Shown one piece after another: positions 7,117 to 14,347 of a stretch of DNA of 32,576 bases. A program made the translations under genes and the position numbers. Positions within the stretch are counted from its first letter, which is position 1. Each line of letters opens with the position of its first letter. Under the pieces are notes generated by a model. It was not told the origin of the DNA. It worked only from the letters and a program-made list of their open reading frames with translations, and did no database searches. This DNA comes from an uncultured Blautia sp. (GTDB lineage Bacteria > Bacillota > Clostridia > Lachnospirales > Lachnospiraceae): NCBI GenBank assembly GCA_934378195.1, contig CAKRPO010000027.1:1-32576 (forward strand), given 5' to 3'.

Positions 7117-9045
7117 ATGAGCAACAAAGAATTGAAGGACGGAATACCGGAAGATACTTCTGGGGTGCCGGGTGAGAATACAGGCATTGAAGAAGAAATC
7201 AATGCAGCCATGGATAAGATTATAGCTGATCCGGAATCAGAAGAAGATCTGGATGATCTTGGAGATTATGATGATTCTGTAGAAGAAGCAGCAGAGGTGT
7301 CTGGCGATTCTGACTATGAAGAGCCATATACAGAGGAATCGTATGAAGATGAGGCTTATGAAGAAGATTCCTATGCGGATGATGCAGAAGAAGATAATGC
7401 AGATGACGTAGATGATGAAGACTATGAGGAGTATGAAGAATACGAAGAAGAGCCACAGCCGGTAAGAAGACATCATAAGTCTGCACGACCAGGACCGGTG
7501 GTATATGTACCGGTAGATGATATGAAGATGCCGGAGCAGAAGCCTTCTGGAAAGAGAATAGGCAAAAAGGCGAAAGTAAAGAAGAAATCTGCTGAGAAGA
7601 CGAAAGTACAGACTTCAGAATCCGGCAAGAAACACAAAGGTGCAAAGATCTTTGGACTGGTCTTATTACTGATCGTAGTGATCGGAGGCAGTGCCTATGC
7701 AGCTGCCAGTTATTATTTTGCAGACAGATTTTTTGAGGGAACCTGGATCAATGGAGTGAACTGTTCGCAGATGACGGCAGCACAGGTTGAGGAAGTTTTC
7801 AAGCAGAAATTCCAAAACTATGCTATCGAGGTTTCGGCAAGAGATCAGAATGCACAGACAATCGCCGGATCAGATATCAGTTACCAGTATCTTTCCACTG
7901 GTGAAGTTCTGAAGCTTCTTAAGCAGCAGAAGCCATATGAGTGGATCAGAGGACTGTATGAACAGAAGAACTATACAGTTTCTGAGAACACCGGATACAA
8001 CAGGACACAGCTTCAGGAACAGCTGAAAGCACTGAGCTGTGCGCAGGCAGAGAACCAGACAGCACCTGAGAATGCATATGTTGCATATCAGAACGGACAG
8101 TTTGTTATTGTGCCGGAGACGGCAGGAAGTAAGCTGGATATCAAAGAAGCATATAAGGTTCTGGATGCAGCAGTAGAGGCCGGGCAGACTTCTGTTAATT
8201 TCAATGACACACCGGAAGCTTATGTCAGTGCAGATGTGACCAGCGACAGTCCGGAACTGCAGTCTGCACTGGAAGCATGCAACAACTACACGAAAGCAAG
8301 TATCACATATACATTTGGAGATCAGACAACGACGTTGAATGGTGATACGATCAAGGACTGGCTGCAGTTTGATGAGAAAGGTCAGCTGATCTGGGATGAT
8401 AATTCCTTCCAGCAGCATGTTGCAGACTACGTTGCACAGCTTGCCGCGACCTATGATACTGTTGGTACAGAGCGTGAATTCCAGACAACGAGTGGCAGAA
8501 CGGTTTATGTATCAAGTTCTGTATATGGCTGGAAAATCGATCAGGCAGCGGAAGCAGCTCAGCTGAGTCAGGAAATTCAGTCAGGTACACAGACGACCAG
8601 AGAGCCGGTCTACTCACAGACAGCGAATTCTTATGGCGTAAATGATCTGGGAAATACGTATATTGAAGTTGACTTAAGTGAGCAGCATATGTACTATTAT
8701 CAGAATGGTTCCGATATTTTTGAATCAGATTTTGTATCAGGTAATATGAGTTATGCAGACCGTCAGACACATTCTGGTATCTTTACGCTGTATTATAAGA
8801 AGAGTCCGGATGTACTGCGAGGAACTATGAAGGCAGATGGTTCATATGAATATGAATCAAAGGTAGAATACTGGATGCCATTTGACGGAGGCATCGGTTT
8901 CCACGATGCATCATGGAGAGATGAATTCGGAGGAGATATCTATCTGACAGACGGATCTCATGGATGTATCAACCTTCCGCCGGAGAATGCGGGAGTTCTG
9001 TATGATCTGATACAGTATGATGTACCGATCGTATGCTTTTACTAA
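7117..9045 (+). CDS. Membrane-anchored L,D-transpeptidase with acidic N-terminal tail
   Basis: 642 residues. L,D-transpeptidases make 3-3 cross-links in peptidoglycan or attach proteins to it. The order is: a cytoplasmic, very acidic low-complexity tail (residues 1-120, rich in Glu, Asp, Tyr); a Lys/Arg-rich stretch (about 125-175); one membrane segment (about 178-199, FGLVLLLIVVIGG); an extracytoplasmic region of about 300 residues resembling the PG-binding type 4 repeats of this family; and a C-terminal YkuD domain with SHGCINLP, catalytic Cys617 and His615. AGGGAG (7103-7108) is 8 bases before the ATG. The next gene follows by 22 bp. The long acidic tail is unusual for the family and might bind a cytoplasmic partner or be phosphorylated (inference). 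Confidence 0.88.
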   Translation: MSNKELKDGIPEDTSGVPGENTGIEEEINAAMDKIIADPESEEDLDDLGDYDDSVEEAAEVSGDSDYEEPYTEESYEDEAYEEDSYADDAEEDNADDVDDEDYEEYEEYEEEPQPVRRHHKSARPGPVVYVPVDDMKMPEQKPSGKRIGKKAKVKKKSAEKTKVQTSESGKKHKGAKIFGLVLLLIVVIGGSAYAAASYYFADRFFEGTWINGVNCSQMTAAQVEEVFKQKFQNYAIEVSARDQNAQTIAGSDISYQYLSTGEVLKLLKQQKPYEWIRGLYEQKNYTVSENTGYNRTQLQEQLKALSCAQAENQTAPENAYVAYQNGQFVIVPETAGSKLDIKEAYKVLDAAVEAGQTSVNFNDTPEAYVSADVTSDSPELQSALEACNNYTKASITYTFGDQTTTLNGDTIKDWLQFDEKGQLIWDDNSFQQHVADYVAQLAATYDTVGTEREFQTTSGRTVYVSSSVYGWKIDQAAEAAQLSQEIQSGTQTTREPVYSQTANSYGVNDLGNTYIEVDLSEQHMYYYQNGSDIFESDFVSGNMSYADRQTHSGIFTLYYKKSPDVLRGTMKADGSYEYESKVEYWMPFDGGIGFHDASWRDEFGGDIYLTDGSHGCINLPPENAGVLYDLIQYDVPIVCFY

Positions 9046-9067
9046 AAAATGATTACAGGAGATAAAA

Positions 9068-9367
9068 ATGGACAGATCTTTTGATTTTATACTTGCAGGA
9101 GCAGCAGTGATCGTTGGAATCATGCTTCTGACAGGACATGGAGATATTTTTCTGAAAGGTGGAAACGTAAAGCTCCGCAAAGAAAAATACGATGAGAAAA
9201 AAATGTCTTTGGGATCCGGAGTGGCACTGCTCCTGATAGGTATTGTTACCTTTATTGATTCCTATACTACTAGCCTTGCTTCCAAGATTGCTTATATCAT
9301 CATTATACTGCTGATTATTGCAGGACTGGCACTCTATACGAAGTACAAATGTGTCAAGAAGAAATAA
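9068..9367 (+). CDS. Small membrane protein, DUF3784-like
   Basis: 99 residues with three predicted membrane segments (about 8-24, 50-66 and 73-92). A Lys/Glu-rich loop between the first and second contains LRKEKYDEKKMS, which recalls the pattern of DUF3784 membrane proteins. I cannot assign a function. AGGAG (9057-9061) lies 6 bases before the ATG. It starts 22 bp after the L,D-transpeptidase and ends before a strong terminator, so the two are probably one transcript. A role at the envelope is guilt by association only. Confidence 0.7.
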   Translation: MDRSFDFILAGAAVIVGIMLLTGHGDIFLKGGNVKLRKEKYDEKKMSLGSGVALLLIGIVTFIDSYTTSLASKIAYIIIILLIIAGLALYTKYKCVKKK

Positions 9368-9395
9368 AACAAAGACTGAGATAAATGCACAATCA

Positions 9396-9432
9396 AAAAG
9401 CATGGAAGAGAAAGTAAATCTTCCATGCTTTT
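9396..9432. terminator. Bidirectional terminator
   Basis: A perfect 14-bp stem (9396-9409 with 9419-9432) begins with A-rich and ends with T-rich arms. It can terminate both the plus-strand transpeptidase transcript and the convergent minus-strand HAD gene. Confidence 0.9.
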
Positions 9433-9493
9433 CTATTGCCGTGCACCTAGCGGCGCACGTTTCTAATGGCAGGATTTGAAATGTTCTAAATAA

Positions 9494-10114
9494 TTATAAT
9501 TCGATATGAATAAGATCCATTGGCTTGCGGATGCGTGCATCCGGATCAGGAACTTCACCAAATCCATATTCAGCCAGGACAAAAGGTACACCGGCTTTCT
9601 GACATGCTTGCCAGTCACCGAACGTATCACCGACATAGACAGGAGCTTTCAGCCCATATGTATCGGCAACCTGACGGATGTTGGAACCTTTATCCAGACC
9701 GGTATCACCGTTGCAGAGATGTCCTTTGAAATATCTGCCAAGTCCGGAAGTCTTAAGAAAAACTTCGATATATCCGCTCTGACTGTTGCTGACGATGTAG
9801 AGTGGGTATTTCTGGCTCATGATCTGAAGCATTTTTTCGAGATCTTCATAAAGCGGTGCACAGGTCTTAAGAAGTGCTTCATGTTCTGCCTGGCAGCAGC
9901 CGTCTATAAGACGAAACTGTTCTGATTCCGGAAAATCAGAAAAAACCTGATGAGCAATATCGGCCAGGGGCTGTCCGAACAGGGACATCAGTCTTGCAGA
10001 GGTAAAGGTGATATCAAGATGTTCTTTTTTCTGAAGATATGCTGTCCAGGACTGAGCTACGATTTCTGTTGAATCCCACAAAGTCCCGTCTACATCAAAA
10101 ATGATACTGTCCAT
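9494..10114 (-). CDS. HAD-family hydrolase, phosphoglycolate-phosphatase-like
   Basis: 206 residues. HAD phosphatases remove phosphate through an aspartyl-phosphate. Motif I is at the N-terminus (FDVDGTLWDS, nucleophile Asp7 and Asp9), motif II is VSNSQSG, and motif IV is VGDTFGDWQACQKAGVPF. An alpha-helical cap follows motif I, as in the Gph/PgmB-like subgroup. The frame stays open 28 codons further upstream, but AAAGGA (minus strand, 10122-10127) sits 7 bases before the ATG at 10114, and that start gives the expected motif I position. The exact substrate cannot be read from sequence. It diverges from mutY; the two promoters abut. Confidence 0.85.
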   Translation of the reverse strand: MDSIIFDVDGTLWDSTEIVAQSWTAYLQKKEHLDITFTSARLMSLFGQPLADIAHQVFSDFPESEQFRLIDGCCQAEHEALLKTCAPLYEDLEKMLQIMSQKYPLYIVSNSQSGYIEVFLKTSGLGRYFKGHLCNGDTGLDKGSNIRQVADTYGLKAPVYVGDTFGDWQACQKAGVPFVLAEYGFGEVPDPDARIRKPMDLIHIEL

Positions 10115-10154
10115 AATGTGATCCTTTCGAATAATTAAAAATACTATTGGATTT

Positions 10155-10183
10155 ATTTTATATGGTAAAATACAAAAAATCAA
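10155..10183 (-). promoter_or_regulatory. Promoter of the HAD hydrolase gene
   Basis: On the minus strand, TTGATT (10178-10183), a 17-bp spacer and TAAAAT (10155-10160). It lies about 40 bases upstream of the start codon. Confidence 0.65.
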
Positions 10184-10212
10184 CTGGCATTTGACCAAAA
10201 TTATGTTATACT
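10184..10212 (+). promoter_or_regulatory. Promoter of mutY
   Basis: CTGGCA (10184-10189), a 17-bp spacer and TATACT (10207-10212), the latter preceded by TG one base upstream (extended -10). It abuts the divergent HAD promoter back to back. Confidence 0.65.
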
Positions 10213-10252
10213 GAAAATTACAGTGTTTTAAAAACAGATCTGGAGGAACCTT

Positions 10253-11311
10253 ATGCTGAATGAGATCGTACAGCCATTGACAGACTGGTACAGACAGAAC
10301 AAACGGATTCTTCCGTGGAGAGATCAGAATAATGCCTACTACACCTGGGTATCAGAAATCATGCTCCAACAGACCAGGGTAGAGACAGTGAAACCATATT
10401 TCCAGAGATTTATCGGAGAACTTCCAGATGTACAGGCGCTTGCAGAATGTCCGGAGGAGAAGCTGATGAAGCTGTGGGAAGGATTGGGATATTACAACCG
10501 TGTCCGCAATATGCAGCTGGCGGCACAGACTGTGGTCAGTGCATATGGCGGCACACTTCCTGCTTCTTATGAGCAGCTCCTTGGCCTTAAGGGGATTGGC
10601 AATTATACAGCAGGAGCAATCGCATCTATTGCATATCATATTCCGGTACCGGCAGTAGATGGAAATGTCCTTCGCGTGTGGTCCAGGATTACGGAGAATC
10701 GACAGGATATCATGAAGCAGTCCGTACGCCGTCAGGTGGAGACACAGTTTCAGGAAGTGATGCCGAAGGACAGCCCGGGAGATTTCAACCAGGCACTTAT
10801 GGAACTTGGTGCAGTTGTCTGTGTGCCAAATGGTCCGGCACATTGTGACATATGTCCTGTGGCAGAGTTCTGCCAGGCATATAAGCATGGGACAGTAGAA
10901 GCGCTCCCTGTCAAAGCACCTAAGAAACAGCGGACATTAGAAGACAGGACGGTGCTTGTGATTCAGGATGGAGAGCGGACCGCGATACGGAAGCGCCCGA
11001 AGAGAGGACTTCTTGCCGGCCTCTATGAACTCCCGAATCTGGATGGACATCTAAGTCAGGAGGAAGCACTGGAAGCCGTAAAGAAGATGCAGCTGGAGCC
11101 GCTTTATATCGAGTCACTTCCGGATGCGAAGCATATTTTTTCCCATATTGAATGGAGAATGACCGGATATCGGATTCGTGTGGCATCTCTGGATACAGAC
11201 GGAGAAGTGCCATTTATTTTTGCCGGAAAGAAACAATCTGAGAAGCAGTACGCAATCCCGTCTGCATTCAGAGCTTATGTTAAATACATGAAGGAGGAAT
11301 CAGGAAAATGA
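10253..11311 (+). CDS. mutY: A/G-specific adenine DNA glycosylase
   Basis: 352 residues. MutY removes adenine mispaired with 8-oxoguanine, preventing G:C to T:A mutations. Catalytic Glu35 (SEIMLQQTRVE), the helix-hairpin-helix LLGLKGIGNYTAGA (about 109-122) and Asp136 (AVDGNVLRV) are intact. The [4Fe-4S] ligands are Cys190, 198, 201 and 207. The first spacing is seven residues rather than the six of E. coli, a variation I believe occurs in this clade. The C-terminal third is the NUDIX-like domain that reads 8-oxoG. GGAGG lies 5 bases before the ATG. Its stop overlaps the next start by 4 bases, implying translational coupling to the glycosyltransferase, with no obvious functional link. Confidence 0.96.
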   Translation: MLNEIVQPLTDWYRQNKRILPWRDQNNAYYTWVSEIMLQQTRVETVKPYFQRFIGELPDVQALAECPEEKLMKLWEGLGYYNRVRNMQLAAQTVVSAYGGTLPASYEQLLGLKGIGNYTAGAIASIAYHIPVPAVDGNVLRVWSRITENRQDIMKQSVRRQVETQFQEVMPKDSPGDFNQALMELGAVVCVPNGPAHCDICPVAEFCQAYKHGTVEALPVKAPKKQRTLEDRTVLVIQDGERTAIRKRPKRGLLAGLYELPNLDGHLSQEEALEAVKKMQLEPLYIESLPDAKHIFSHIEWRMTGYRIRVASLDTDGEVPFIFAGKKQSEKQYAIPSAFRAYVKYMKEESGK

Positions 11312-12321
11312 AATTATTGAGTATTGCAATTCCCTGTTATAATTCAGAAGCATATATGGATAAATGTATTGAGTCCCTGTTGAAGGGTGGAGAAGAAGTA
11401 GAGATTCTTGTTGTGAATGATGGATCTTCAGACCGTACAGCTGAGATCGCAGATGCCTATGCAAAGAAATATCCGACGATCGTCCGGGCCATCCACCAGG
11501 AAAACGGTGGACACGGTGAAGCAGTCAACGCCGGAATCCGCAATGCGACAGGCCTTTATTTCAAAGTTGTAGACAGTGATGACTGGGTAAATGAAGAAGC
11601 GTATATGCAGATCCTTCGTACGCTGGCAGAGCTGACACGTGGACCAAAGACACTGGATATGCTGATCAGCAACTTTGTTTATGAGAAGCAGGGTGCGTCC
11701 CGTAAGAAAGTTATGCAGTACAGACACTGCCTGCCGGTCAATGAGATCTTTGGCTGGGACAGCGTGCATATGCCGAAGGGCAAGTATCTTTTGATGCATT
11801 CGATCATTTATCGAACCAAACTTCTTCATGAATGTGGATTAGAGCTGCCGAAGCATACATTTTATGTGGATAACCTGTTTGCATTTGAGCCGCTTCCGTC
11901 AGTGAAGAATATGTATTATCTGGATGTGAATTTCTATCGTTATTTTATCGGAAGAGATGATCAGTCTGTCAATGAGAAAGTAATGATCAAGAGAATCGAT
12001 CAGCAGATCCGTGTCAACAAACTGATGGCAGATGCTTTCCATAACTGCCAGTTCGATAATAAATACCTTAAGAAATACATGCTCAGCTATCTGGATATCA
12101 TTACAACGGTTTCTTCCATTATGCTGGTACGTGCCGGTACACAGGAAGCACTGGACAAGAAGAAAGAAATGCTGGAATATATCCGAGAGCAGGATCTCTG
12201 GCTGTACCATAAGCTTCGTTACAGTATTCTTGGACGCGCTGCCAATCTTCCGGGCAGAGGCGGACGTAAGATGTTTGTGGCTGCATACAAGATCTGCCAG
12301 AAATTCTATGGTTTTAACTAA
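11308..12321 (+). CDS. Family 2 glycosyltransferase
   Basis: 337 residues with a GT-A fold N-terminal domain: SIAIPCYNSE at the start, VNDGSSDRT (36-44, nucleotide-sugar binding), NGGHGEAVNAG and the DSDDW metal site (89-93). It transfers a sugar from a nucleotide donor to an unknown acceptor, probably in cell-surface glycan or glycolipid synthesis. There is no membrane segment. The C-terminal 130 residues are helical and basic. AAGGAGGA (11291-11298) lies 9 bases before the ATG, inside mutY; the ATGA overlap couples the two genes. A strong terminator follows. The nearby lipid kinase across the terminator could hint at glycolipid metabolism, but this is speculative. Confidence 0.9.
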   Translation: MKLLSIAIPCYNSEAYMDKCIESLLKGGEEVEILVVNDGSSDRTAEIADAYAKKYPTIVRAIHQENGGHGEAVNAGIRNATGLYFKVVDSDDWVNEEAYMQILRTLAELTRGPKTLDMLISNFVYEKQGASRKKVMQYRHCLPVNEIFGWDSVHMPKGKYLLMHSIIYRTKLLHECGLELPKHTFYVDNLFAFEPLPSVKNMYYLDVNFYRYFIGRDDQSVNEKVMIKRIDQQIRVNKLMADAFHNCQFDNKYLKKYMLSYLDIITTVSSIMLVRAGTQEALDKKKEMLEYIREQDLWLYHKLRYSILGRAANLPGRGGRKMFVAAYKICQKFYGFN

Positions 12322-12335
12322 TTAATATAATAAAT

Positions 12336-12375
12336 AAAAAAGACTTCCGGGGAACTCCCTCAGAAGTCTTTTTTT
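12336..12375. terminator. Bidirectional terminator
   Basis: AAAAAAGACTTC (12336-12347) pairs with GAAGTCTTTTTT (12363-12374), a 12-bp stem with a T-run on either strand. It separates the convergent glycosyltransferase and lipid kinase genes. Confidence 0.9.
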
Positions 12376-12378
12376 ATG

Positions 12379-12414
12379 TGTAATAGGAAATTACTCCGTA
12401 ATGTTCCTATTACA
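12379..12414. repeat. Long inverted repeat next to the terminator
   Basis: TGTAATAGGAA (12379-12389) and TTCCTATTACA (12404-12414) pair over 11 bp. ATTAC/GTAAT continues the stem around a TCC loop with one bulged base. It lacks T-runs on both sides, so it is not a standard terminator. Confidence 0.65.
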
Positions 12415-12446
12415 TAAAAACGCTCTCTATTCTCATATATCTTAAA

Positions 12447-13370
12447 TCACGATATCATATTGATCTGTCTGTCTTCCATGCATACCGAAAAATCATACAG
12501 AAGTCCTGCGGATTCTCCGTCCTTATGTACTGCCAGTTTAGCTTCACTGTGGATATCGATTTTTTTGCATCGAAAAATGTGGATACCATGGAAATGTGTA
12601 TGTTTTCCAAAAAAGGCAGTTGGCAGACAGCACAGTACTTTGGGCTTACTCAAGCTGTCTACGACGATTACATCCAGATAACCATCGGATGGGCTGGCGT
12701 CCGGACAGAATTTGAAACCGCCGCCTTCGTACTTCTGATTCATGACAGCTGTAAAATAAACTTTGGAAAATTCTTCTTTCTTATTGCCATCCAGAGTAAG
12801 GGTCATCGGGGATGGCTTCAGAAAAAGCAATTGCTTTAATGCCACAAAAAGATAGACCAGCTTGCCGAGACCAATCTTGTTCAGAACCTTTTTCATGGGG
12901 GTGATGCCGACTTCATGGCATACTGCAGCGTCAAAACCGATACCACAGCTGATGGCAAAACGGCTGCTGCTGGAGCCGCAGGAGATATGTGGTACATCCA
13001 TAGGGTGTGGGCGCTTATCCGAAAGAACCAGTTCAAGTGCGTCCATGGGATCCTGTGGAAGCTTCATGCTTCGACAGAAATCGTTGCCGGAACCGGTTGG
13101 GATATAACCAAAGGTGATACGGGAAAGGTCACTGACACCGCTTAAGACTTCCTGAATGGTACCGTCCCCACCGACTGCAATCAGTTTGAGCGTACTTCGC
13201 TCCGGGAGATTCTCAGTGACAGAAGCAGACAGCAGAGCTGCATGTCCTTTATATTGTGTAAAAAATGCTTTGTATTCAATGTTTCGTTCACATAAAACTT
13301 TTTCCAGATCTTTCCAGATCAGTGCTGCTTTGCCGGAACGGGAGTTGGGATTTACAATAAAATAATACAT
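12447..13370 (-). CDS. Diacylglycerol kinase family lipid kinase
   Basis: 307 residues of the DagK/YegS/BmrU family, soluble lipid kinases that phosphorylate diacylglycerol or related lipids from ATP. The N-terminus begins IVNPNSRSGKA. The nucleotide-binding GGDGT motif is at 67-71, and PTGSGNDFCR (91-100) is the second family signature. The open frame extends ten codons further upstream, but GGAGG (minus strand, 13376-13380) is 5 bases before the ATG at 13370, giving the family-typical terminus. In Firmicutes DgkB-type members recycle diacylglycerol from lipoteichoic acid synthesis; whether this is that paralogue cannot be decided. It diverges from the response regulator gene. Confidence 0.88.
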   Translation of the reverse strand: MYYFIVNPNSRSGKAALIWKDLEKVLCERNIEYKAFFTQYKGHAALLSASVTENLPERSTLKLIAVGGDGTIQEVLSGVSDLSRITFGYIPTGSGNDFCRSMKLPQDPMDALELVLSDKRPHPMDVPHISCGSSSSRFAISCGIGFDAAVCHEVGITPMKKVLNKIGLGKLVYLFVALKQLLFLKPSPMTLTLDGNKKEEFSKVYFTAVMNQKYEGGGFKFCPDASPSDGYLDVIVVDSLSKPKVLCCLPTAFFGKHTHFHGIHIFRCKKIDIHSEAKLAVHKDGESAGLLYDFSVCMEDRQINMIS

Positions 13371-13395
13371 GATTTCCTCCAGTATGTTCTTTTTT

Positions 13396-13424
13396 ATCAT
13401 AGCATGTTCGACAGGAATTTACAA
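13396..13424 (-). promoter_or_regulatory. Promoter of the lipid kinase gene
   Basis: On the minus strand, TTGTAA (13419-13424), a 17-bp spacer and TATGAT (13396-13401) preceded by TG one base upstream. It overlaps the first copy of the direct repeat at 13409-13438. Confidence 0.65.
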
Positions 13425-13461
13425 ACATTTAACGTTGAGCCGACAGGAAATTTAACGTTGA
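13409..13461. repeat. Direct repeat in the divergent lipid kinase/regulator promoter
   Basis: CGACAGGAA occurs at 13409-13417 and 13441-13449. TTTAACGTTGA occurs at 13428-13438 and 13451-13461. The second copy lacks about 9 bases between the two halves. The repeats overlap the -35 of the lipid kinase and a possible -35 of the response regulator gene, so they could be an operator, perhaps for the regulator itself. Confidence 0.6.
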
Positions 13462-13535
13462 TTCCGTATACTTTGCAAAAAGATAAAAAAGACCTGTTTT
13501 GAAAAAGTATAAAAAAGACAGGCGGGAGGAAATAA

Positions 13536-14201
13536 ATGATCTATCTTGTAGAGGATGACGAGAGTATTCGTGAACTTGTTGTATATACATTAAAGAGCCA
13601 GGGAATGGAAGCAAAAGGGTTTGAACGCCCTTCGCTTTTCTGGAAGGAACTTGATAAAGAACTGCCGACACTGATTCTTCTGGACATCATGCTTCCGGAA
13701 GAAGATGGTATTTCGATTTTACGTAAGCTGCGAACCAGACCGGATACCCGCAAACTTCCGATTATCATGCTGACAGCCAAAGGTACAGAATATGATGTTG
13801 TCATGGGTCTGGACAGCGGAGCAGATGATTATATCCCGAAACCGTTTCGTATGATGGAACTGATCTCACGCATTAAGGCAAGAATGCGACGTGCAGAGGA
13901 TACAGGTGCAGAAGAATACCATCTGGAAAATCTGTATCTTTGTCCGTCCAAGCATCTGGTAACGGTAGATCAGGAGCCTGTGAACCTGACCTTGAAGGAA
14001 TATGAAATGCTCGCACTTCTTTTGAAAAACAGTGGCATGGTACTGTCACGTACACAGCTTCTGAATCAGATCTGGGGCTATGAATTTGACGGAGAGAGCC
14101 GAACGGTAGATGTTCATGTCCGTACACTACGTCAGAAACTTGGGAGTGCCGGAAATCTGATCGAGACAGTGAGAGGCGTAGGATATAAGATCGGAAAATA
14201 G
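13536..14201 (+). CDS. OmpR/PhoB-family response regulator
   Basis: 221 residues. The receiver domain (1-115) has the acidic pair Asp7/Asp8, phospho-acceptor Asp50 in LLDIMLPEEDG, the LTAKG switch threonine and the DDYIPKPF lysine. The C-terminal winged-helix domain (about 125-221) has LTLKEYEML, the recognition helix region SRTQLLNQIWGY and TVDVHVRTLRQKLG. It should act as a DNA-binding transcription factor controlled by phosphorylation. GGGAGGA (13524-13530) is 5 bases before the ATG. No histidine kinase lies beside it: a terminator follows directly and topB is next, so its partner must be elsewhere. Confidence 0.93.
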   Translation: MIYLVEDDESIRELVVYTLKSQGMEAKGFERPSLFWKELDKELPTLILLDIMLPEEDGISILRKLRTRPDTRKLPIIMLTAKGTEYDVVMGLDSGADDYIPKPFRMMELISRIKARMRRAEDTGAEEYHLENLYLCPSKHLVTVDQEPVNLTLKEYEMLALLLKNSGMVLSRTQLLNQIWGYEFDGESRTVDVHVRTLRQKLGSAGNLIETVRGVGYKIGK

Positions 14202-14253
14202 AACAAGCGAAATGATATTTTGGCAAAGAATCCGTTATAAAGGATTTGGCGAT

Positions 14254-14281
14254 AAAGGAAGGTTGCTCACCTTCCTTTTTT
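14254..14281 (+). terminator. Terminator after the response regulator
   Basis: A perfect 10-bp stem (14254-14263 with 14269-14278), a 5-nt loop and a T-run to 14281. It makes the regulator monocistronic. Confidence 0.9.
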
Positions 14282-14291
14282 GGTTGGGATA

Positions 14292-14300
14292 TGATATACT
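14292..14300 (+). promoter_or_regulatory. Extended -10 promoter of topB
   Basis: TG (14292-14293), one base, then TATACT (14295-14300), 47 bases before the topB start and directly after the upstream terminator. No convincing -35 is present. Confidence 0.6.
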
Positions 14301-14347
14301 CACATCAAAGAAATTATATGAAAATAACCTGAGAAAGAGGCAGAATT

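Noticed and set aside
10191..10212. TTGACC at 10191 as the -35 of mutY
   Set aside because: It is only 10 bases from the TATACT box; CTGGCA at 10184 has the correct 17-base spacing.
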